Below the pieces are notes generated by a model. It was given only the letters and a program-made list of their open reading frames with translations. It was not told the origin of the DNA and did not search any database. A stretch of 64,000 nt of DNA. It comes from Nitrobacteraceae bacterium AZCC 1564. GTDB lineage: Bacteria > Pseudomonadota > Alphaproteobacteria > Rhizobiales > Xanthobacteraceae. The stretch spans positions 868,001-932,000 of the forward strand of contig JBAGRR010000001.1 of assembly GCA_036924835.1 (NCBI GenBank), in the 5' to 3' direction. Of this stretch, positions 58,847 to 64,000 are shown in pieces (within the stretch, counting starts at the first letter, position 1; every line of letters begins with the position of its first letter). The position numbers and the translations under genes are program-made.

Positions 58847-59810
58847 CGAAAATGCTCCTGCCCCTTCGGCTCGCTGTCACGATTTCTTCCATACCGATCA
58901 TCGACAGGAAATCGTTCCAGGTCTTCGGCCCGTAGACATAGTCGTCGAGATATTTCTTCATGCCGCCGACTGGGTCACCGTTCACCTGCTTCACATAGGC
59001 ATCAAGGTGATTCATCATCGGCTCGTAAACACCGTAGCACTCATGCGGCGCACTGCCGTAAGGCACCTCCACAACCGCATCGACGCAGAAGAACGGGATC
59101 TTGGTCTGATCCGGCGCACGGCGGATCTGGTCGTTGGAGACGATCCGCTCCGTCGTCAGGATCACACGGTTAGCAGCCATCGCCAGGTCGATATCCATGA
59201 ACTGAAGACCATCGATCTGCGCATTGCCGTAGGCGTCGCAACGCTGCACATGGATCAGCGCAACGTCCGGATTAAGCGCAGGCACGAGCAGGATCTTCTC
59301 GCCGGTGAAGGGGCAATCGATCTCCTTCGTTTCCGGCCGCTTCTTGCCGACGTCCGAGCCGAGCATCGAGCGCATCGGCATGAACGGAACACCCATGGCG
59401 CCGGCGCGAAAGCGCATGCCGACACCCATGTGGCTCCATTCGTCATAACGCGCGTGGCCACCCTCGATATGATGACGCATCACTTTGGACAGGCCCCACA
59501 GAATGCCCTGGGCGAACCAGCTCGAGATGATGTGGTTCGCGGCGCCTGAGCCCAGCAACAGATCGCCATCCGTCGAGATGATGCAACGCGAGCAAGACAA
59601 CTCCTTCTTACGCGCGCGGATAAGCTGCCAGATCATCGCCATCGGCGTGCGCGACATGGTCGAACCGCCGATACCGACTGTGGCGCCATCGCTCACAAAC
59701 GATGCAGCTTCCTCCAGCGTTACAACCTTTTCGCGCAGGCTACGGTCGCGCCGCGCCAGATTTTCCCGCAGCGTCTGATAAGGCAGAACCGTACTCTGAT
59801 CCACGCTCAT
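58839..59810 (-). CDS. CoA-transferase family I, alpha subunit
   Basis: This 323-residue subunit resembles GctA/IpdA. It has GATVGIGGSTMSRTPMAMIW near residue 40 (CoA-site glycine loop) and HVQRCDAYGNAQIDG in the second half. It partners with the beta subunit encoded next. The start codon overlaps the PLP-enzyme stop by 4 bp (ATGA), so the three proteins are likely made together. Confidence 0.87.
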   Translation of the reverse strand: MSVDQSTVLPYQTLRENLARRDRSLREKVVTLEEAASFVSDGATVGIGGSTMSRTPMAMIWQLIRARKKELSCSRCIISTDGDLLLGSGAANHIISSWFAQGILWGLSKVMRHHIEGGHARYDEWSHMGVGMRFRAGAMGVPFMPMRSMLGSDVGKKRPETKEIDCPFTGEKILLVPALNPDVALIHVQRCDAYGNAQIDGLQFMDIDLAMAANRVILTTERIVSNDQIRRAPDQTKIPFFCVDAVVEVPYGSAPHECYGVYEPMMNHLDAYVKQVNGDPVGGMKKYLDDYVYGPKTWNDFLSMIGMEEIVTASRRGRSIFDD

Positions 59811-61318
59811 GACCTCGCTTTACCTGACTCTTCTGTATTCGACCCGGCGACCTCTGCGTTGAAGTCCTCGATCAGCTTGTCCCACTGAGGGAGGCTCGCC
59901 GCGATCCCTTCCCAAAACGATTGATGTCTGCGCCGTTCGAAATCCTCGACGCTGACGCCCTGCTGTTCGACCCAGGTGTAGTAACCGAGATTGAAAACCT
60001 GGCGCCGCAACTGATCCGTCAGCTCCATCACATGGTCCGTTGCAATCGACGTCAGGCACGATCCGAAGATCTCACCTGCGTTCACTTCATCGAACGCGCC
60101 GAAATGCTTCTCGCGATAACTGTCGCGCTCACTGTCATAGAGCGACGCGCTGTCGGTCGCGACCGTGACGATGACGTCATCAACACCGTAGTGGAGCTGC
60201 TTCGCCAATTTGATCGAAGCCACGATGTTCGCGAAGCCGGAAATGCCGACGTCCGCGAAGGACTCCACCAGCGCCTTGTCGAGCTTGCGGCGATTCTGCA
60301 GATACTTCCGTCCAACCTCGGAGCCAAACAGCAGATTGAGCTGGTCAGAGACGCGATCCGACACGCCGATCACGAGGTCCGTGTTCATCACGTTATGGAT
60401 CAACGGGATATGCTTGTCGCCGATACCCTGGATGTTGTGCTCGCCATAGCCGTTGTTCAGCATGGTCGGACACTCAATCGCTTCGACGGCCGCAATTTTC
60501 GTGCCGTGGCGCTTCTTCAGGTAGTCACCCGCGGCAATTGTACCTGCCGATCCCGTCGCCGAAACGAAGGCTGCAAGGCGACGGTTACTGCCGCTCTTGA
60601 ACGCGTTAAACGCATGCTCGGCTGCAGCGCCAGTGCAGGTGTAGTGGATGAGATAATTCGAGAAAGCAGAGAACTGATTGAGAATTACGTTCTGTGGATC
60701 GCGTTCAAGCTCCGCGCACTTGTCGTAGATTTCCTTGACATTGCTCTCGGTGCCCGGCGTGCGAATGACATCCTCCGGATGCGAAACCCACTTCTCCAGC
60801 CACTCGAAACGCTCGCGGCTCATGCCAGCAGGCAGAACGGCAACACCGCGACATCCGAGAATTCGCGACACGGACACACCGCCGCGGCAGTAATTACCCG
60901 TAGACGGCCAGATAGCCTTCTGTTTTTCCGGATCGAAACGCCCAGTCACGAGCTGCGTTGCGAGCGCGGAGTAAGCCGGCAACACCTTGTGTGCCCCGAT
61001 CATCGGGAAGCGCCGGCCAAGCAGCACAACGATCGGTGCTTTCACACCCGAGATCGATTCAGGGATCACGATGTATCCCGGCACATCGGTCTGGGTCTTC
61101 CGATCAGCGGCGTTGTACCAGTTCACGCGCCACAGATTCTCTGCACGCGGCTCATCCGGCGCAACATCCGCGAGCTTCTTGGAGACCTCGGCTGGAATGG
61201 TTGCGGGATTGGCGAGCTGCGAAAATGTCGGCAACACCATGCCATGTTCTCGTGCCCGGGCAACGGCCCGCGCTCTTAGCTTGGCGTCGACGATTTCCGG
61301 ATTAATGACTGAAGACAT
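59807..61318 (-). CDS. Fold-type-II PLP enzyme of unknown reaction (cysteine synthase-like)
   Basis: This 503-residue protein, longer than cysteine synthases (about 310), has the likely PLP lysine Lys111 in GAHKVLPAYSAL, the substrate loop WPSTGNYCRGG (138-147) and the phosphate-binding GSAGT (256-260). It should perform a beta-elimination, beta-replacement or deamination on an amino acid, but the substrate cannot be inferred. ATG 61318 is chosen; a TTG two codons earlier is in frame. A 16-bp palindrome lies 37 bp upstream and the CoA-transferase genes follow with overlap. Confidence 0.8.
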   Translation of the reverse strand: MSSVINPEIVDAKLRARAVARAREHGMVLPTFSQLANPATIPAEVSKKLADVAPDEPRAENLWRVNWYNAADRKTQTDVPGYIVIPESISGVKAPIVVLLGRRFPMIGAHKVLPAYSALATQLVTGRFDPEKQKAIWPSTGNYCRGGVSVSRILGCRGVAVLPAGMSRERFEWLEKWVSHPEDVIRTPGTESNVKEIYDKCAELERDPQNVILNQFSAFSNYLIHYTCTGAAAEHAFNAFKSGSNRRLAAFVSATGSAGTIAAGDYLKKRHGTKIAAVEAIECPTMLNNGYGEHNIQGIGDKHIPLIHNVMNTDLVIGVSDRVSDQLNLLFGSEVGRKYLQNRRKLDKALVESFADVGISGFANIVASIKLAKQLHYGVDDVIVTVATDSASLYDSERDSYREKHFGAFDEVNAGEIFGSCLTSIATDHVMELTDQLRRQVFNLGYYTWVEQQGVSVEDFERRRHQSFWEGIAASLPQWDKLIEDFNAEVAGSNTEESGKARS

Positions 61319-61354
61319 TCGCAAACTTCTTTCCGCTTCACGTCGGGTTGAAAG

Positions 61355-61370
61355 ATACTAACATTAGTAT
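61355..61370. promoter_or_regulatory. 16-bp palindrome, probable operator of the catabolic operon
   Basis: ATACTAACATTAGTAT is a perfect inverted repeat (7-bp half sites, 2-bp centre). It lies in the 78 bp between fbiC and the PLP gene, 37 bp before the ATG at 61318. Size and symmetry fit a TetR- or MarR-type repressor. It is too short and A/T-rich to be a terminator and has no T-run. Confidence 0.6.
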
Positions 61371-61396
61371 GATAGGATGTCGAGCGACGCCCTGCC

Positions 61397-63826
61397 TCAA
61401 GAGGAGGCGACCATGTGCACATTTTTGTCGCGACTGGCCGCTAGTGCTCTCGCTGCTGCAGCATCGAAAGAACGTTGCCGCACGACATCATCGGCGTCGG
61501 AATAGAACGTGGTTCGCTGCCGCGGCGTCCGTCCGCTCGAAAGGATAATCCGTTCCATCTCTTGCGGCGTCATTTCCTGACCGTGGGATGCGCCGGCAGA
61601 GCGCGAAATACTCTCGTCCATCAGCGTTCCGCCGAGATCATTCACCCCAGCAGACAAACACTGACGCACGCCTTCCGCGCCGAGCTTGACCCATGACGCC
61701 TGGATGTTCGGGATCAAGGGATTGAGCACCAGCCGCGCGACAGCATGCATCAGGATCGCTTCTCGGAATGTCGGTCCCGGCCGCGCCCGGCCCTTGAGAT
61801 AGATTGGCGCTTCCATGTGGACAAACGGAAGCGGCACGAATTCGGTGAAGCCGCCGGTGTCCGCCTGCAGATTGCGAACGCGCAACAGATGCCGCGCCCA
61901 GTGATGATAGCCCTCGATATGTCCAAACATAATCGTCGCAGTGGACCGGAAGCCGACCATGTGCGCGGCACGCATCACATCAAGCCACTGCTGAGTGCGG
62001 ATCTTGTCTGCACAGAGGACCGCACGGACTTCGTCATCGAGAATTTCGGCCGCCGTGCCCGGCAACGTTCCGAGACCAGCCGCCTTCAGCTCGCGCAGAA
62101 ATTCGACGACAGGAATTCCAAGCGTCTGCGCGCCCTGATGAATTTCCAGAGGTGAGAACGCATGCATATGCATTTGCGGCACGGCATCCTTCACGGTGCG
62201 GCAAATATCGAGATACTTCTGGCCCGTGTAAGACGGATGAATTCCGCCCTGCATGCAGACCTCGGACGCACCCCGCTCCCATGCTTCGACCACACGGCCA
62301 GCGACTTCCTGCATGTCGAGATCGTAGGGCCGTCCACGCAGGTTCTCGCTCATCTTGCCCTTGGAAAATGCGCAGAATTGGCACTTGAAAGAGCAGATGT
62401 TCGTATAGTTGATGTTGCGTGTCACGACGTAGCTGACCACGTCGCCGTTCACCTCACGGCGCAGTTCGTCGGCGGCACGGCAGATCGCCGAGAAGCCATC
62501 GCCCCGCGCGCGGAACAGGTTGATGATCTCCCCCTCGCCCAGCGCCTCGCCGCGTTGTGCCTTGGCGAGGACACGGCCCAAATTGTCGGACGGCGTGACT
62601 GAAGGCGCTCTTGCAATCCAATCCACTTCACGGTTCGGCAGTTCGCCAACATGCCCCGGACACCAGTCGTCGACGCGCGGCATGCCATCGCCGTCGATGT
62701 GATTAAGCACTGCGGTACGCAGCCCCTGATCAACCCAGCGATTGGTATCGCGCGCAAGTGCCGGATAGATCGCGAGACGCTCCACCAGATCCATGCCGGC
62801 AGCTTTGGTCGCAGCTTCGAGCACGCGCAGGTGCGGCCACGGCGCCTCAGGATTCACGTGGTCCGGAGTCACCGGCGAAACGCCACCCCAGTCGTTAATG
62901 CCAGCAGCAACAAGTCTACCGAGCGCCCCGGGGCTGAGATTTGGTGGCGCCTGGATATTCATCTGCGGTTCGAAAATCAGACGCGCGATCGCAATCGTCC
63001 AGAGATGATCCTCTACGTCGGGCGACGCCGCAGCCTCCATCCGCGTACCCGCTTTGGGGCGGAAGTTCTGGACAATGATTTCCTGGATGTGCCCGTACTG
63101 ATCATTGAGGTCGCGCAGCGCGAACAGGGAATCGATACGTTCCTGTCGCGTCTCGCCGATACCGATCAATATGCCCGACGTGAATGGAATCTGCCGTTCA
63201 CCGGCAAGCTTCATGGTTTCAAGTCGCGCAGCCGGCACCTTGTCCGGCGAGCCGTAATGTGCACCGCCCTTTTCACAAAGCCGGTCGGAGACGCTCTCCA
63301 GCATGATGCCCTGAGAGACCGAGACCTTGCGCAGGGCATCCAAGTCCTCGCCAGTCATCAGACCCGGATTGATATGCGGCAAAAGTCCGGTCTCGCGGAA
63401 TACTGCGCCCGCAGCTTCAGCCACATAAGACAGCGTCGTCGCATGTCCGAGACGATCGAGTTCTTCACGCGCGACGCGATAACGCAGCTCCGGCTTGTCA
63501 CCGAGCGTGAACAACGCCTCCTTGCATCCAGCCTTCTTCCCGGCCTCTGCGATCGCAATCATCTGCTCAATCGACAGAAAAGGCTTCTCGCCCGCGCGCG
63601 GAGCATGAGCGAACGTGCAGTAGTGGCAGACGTCGCGGCAAAGCTGCGTCAGCGGAATAAAGACCTTGCGTGAGTAAGAAACCTGCCGGCCATGCGCGGC
63701 ATCGCGCCGTGCAGCAGCGGCATTCAGGAGGTCATCAAGACCTTCGACGTGGACGAGGTGCGCCGCTTCTTCGCGCGTCAGCCTGCGGTCATTCGGGAAA
63801 TTCTGCAAAAGAGAAGTGACGTTCAT
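61397..63826 (-). CDS. fbiC: FbiC, F420 precursor (FO) synthase with fused CofG and CofH domains
   Basis: This 809-residue protein has two radical-SAM domains: CofG-like with cysteines 63, 67 and 70 (CRDVCHYC) and CofH-like with cysteines 478, 482 and 485 (CSFKCQFC). The fused form makes 7,8-didemethyl-8-hydroxy-5-deazariboflavin from tyrosine and a flavin-pathway diaminopyrimidine. ATG 63826 begins one base after the upstream stop (TGACATG), and MNVTSLL is a plausible N-terminus; an ATG three codons earlier is possible. Its presence shows that this bacterium has at least part of the F420 pathway. Confidence 0.93.
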   Translation of the reverse strand: MNVTSLLQNFPNDRRLTREEAAHLVHVEGLDDLLNAAAARRDAAHGRQVSYSRKVFIPLTQLCRDVCHYCTFAHAPRAGEKPFLSIEQMIAIAEAGKKAGCKEALFTLGDKPELRYRVAREELDRLGHATTLSYVAEAAGAVFRETGLLPHINPGLMTGEDLDALRKVSVSQGIMLESVSDRLCEKGGAHYGSPDKVPAARLETMKLAGERQIPFTSGILIGIGETRQERIDSLFALRDLNDQYGHIQEIIVQNFRPKAGTRMEAAASPDVEDHLWTIAIARLIFEPQMNIQAPPNLSPGALGRLVAAGINDWGGVSPVTPDHVNPEAPWPHLRVLEAATKAAGMDLVERLAIYPALARDTNRWVDQGLRTAVLNHIDGDGMPRVDDWCPGHVGELPNREVDWIARAPSVTPSDNLGRVLAKAQRGEALGEGEIINLFRARGDGFSAICRAADELRREVNGDVVSYVVTRNINYTNICSFKCQFCAFSKGKMSENLRGRPYDLDMQEVAGRVVEAWERGASEVCMQGGIHPSYTGQKYLDICRTVKDAVPQMHMHAFSPLEIHQGAQTLGIPVVEFLRELKAAGLGTLPGTAAEILDDEVRAVLCADKIRTQQWLDVMRAAHMVGFRSTATIMFGHIEGYHHWARHLLRVRNLQADTGGFTEFVPLPFVHMEAPIYLKGRARPGPTFREAILMHAVARLVLNPLIPNIQASWVKLGAEGVRQCLSAGVNDLGGTLMDESISRSAGASHGQEMTPQEMERIILSSGRTPRQRTTFYSDADDVVRQRSFDAAAARALAASRDKNVHMVASS

Positions 63827-63827
63827 G

Positions 63828-64000
63828 TCACACATGCCTCTCGGATGCCGGTAGAGCAGCGGCATGGAGCCGTTCCGCGATATTGAATTCAGCCAGCAGC
63901 GCAGCCGTCAGCGAGAATTTTTTGACGCCTGCCCAAGGAAGCAGATCGTCAGGGCAGTCGATGTCCCGGCCAAGACCTTCATTGCGCACGATGCCACAAT
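63828..64000 (-). CDS. cofC: Probable CofC/FbiD guanylyltransferase, C-terminal part only
   Basis: The last 56 codons of a gene running off the right edge, ending in TGA at 63828-63830. The visible segment GIVRNEGLGRDIDCPDDLLPW resembles the C-terminal end of 2-phospho-L-lactate (or PEP) guanylyltransferases, which supply the side-chain precursor of F420. One base separates it from fbiC. Because most of the protein is outside the window, the call depends on this short match plus the neighbour. Confidence 0.55.
   Translation of the reverse strand, partial: CGIVRNEGLGRDIDCPDDLLPWAGVKKFSLTAALLAEFNIAERLHAAALPASERHV

Noticed and set aside
59921-61279. 452-codon plus-strand open frame opposite the PLP enzyme; similar long frames lie opposite cimA, livM, the CUT1 ATPase and fbiC
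   Set aside because: These are shadows caused by codon bias in GC-rich genes; none has family motifs, and each lies opposite a gene with clear motifs.

Overview
The window comes from the chromosome of an alphaproteobacterium of the Hyphomicrobiales, most likely the Bradyrhizobium/Afipia/Oligotropha/Rhodopseudomonas group (Nitrobacteraceae). The evidence is the gene cluster for the very-long-chain acyl group of lipid A, typical alphaproteobacterial families (DUF2865, DUF1194, DUF2059, DUF1289, a TIGR02281-type aspartic protease, an Atm1 exporter), CtrA-like sites and moderately GC-rich sequence. Genes are dense and no tRNA, rRNA, CRISPR, prophage or intact insertion sequence was seen. The assignment is by inspection only; no database search was run.

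Layout. 1-5002 (+): the end of the lipid A C28 acyl-chain cluster (fabZ-like 3' end, fabF2, fabF1, a zinc-type dehydrogenase, lpxXL). 5015-15441 (-): PotF-like binding protein, aminotransferase with rhodanese, two tandem Kup K+ transporters, motB-motA, pssA and psd. 15476-22914: Atm1-type exporter, LOG-family protein (+), then a minus-strand run cysS - 37-residue membrane peptide - GNAT - cimA - VOC protein, and a small secreted protein. 23050-29277: a DUF2865 gene bracketed by palindromic elements, aroG-dgkA-nadE (-), and an alpha/beta hydrolase. 29316-34613: rpiA-DUF2059-gor (-), then gph, a PEGA-like lipoprotein and moaA (+). 34801-38446: a TakP-type TRAP transporter whose membrane genes converge on the binding-protein gene. 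38594-44457: Mrp ATPase, a 3-hydroxyisobutyrate dehydrogenase-like enzyme, a histidine kinase, DUF1289, a retropepsin-like protease and dusA. 45233-49523 (+): a CUT1-type ABC importer. 49893-64000 is entirely minus strand: DUF1194 protein, livFGMHK importer, sdaA, then an unassigned catabolic operon (LLM oxidoreductase, two CoA-transferase subunits, a fold-type-II PLP enzyme), and the F420 genes fbiC and the end of a probable cofC.

Two things stand out. The first is a family of palindromic elements with CTAG ends: five composite copies of about 168 bp made of two hairpins, plus single copies of a third subtype. Hairpin arms show compensatory changes between copies, CTAG ends supply the TAG stop codon of four genes, one copy replaces the start of the DUF2865 gene, and two genes are bracketed by inverted copies. 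The second is the joining of F420 biosynthesis to a tightly coupled operon holding an LLM-family (often F420-dependent) oxidoreductase, a CoA-transferase that keeps its catalytic glutamate, and a PLP enzyme of unknown reaction. A perfect 16-bp palindrome lies just upstream of that operon. This is the best candidate for an undescribed pathway in the window.
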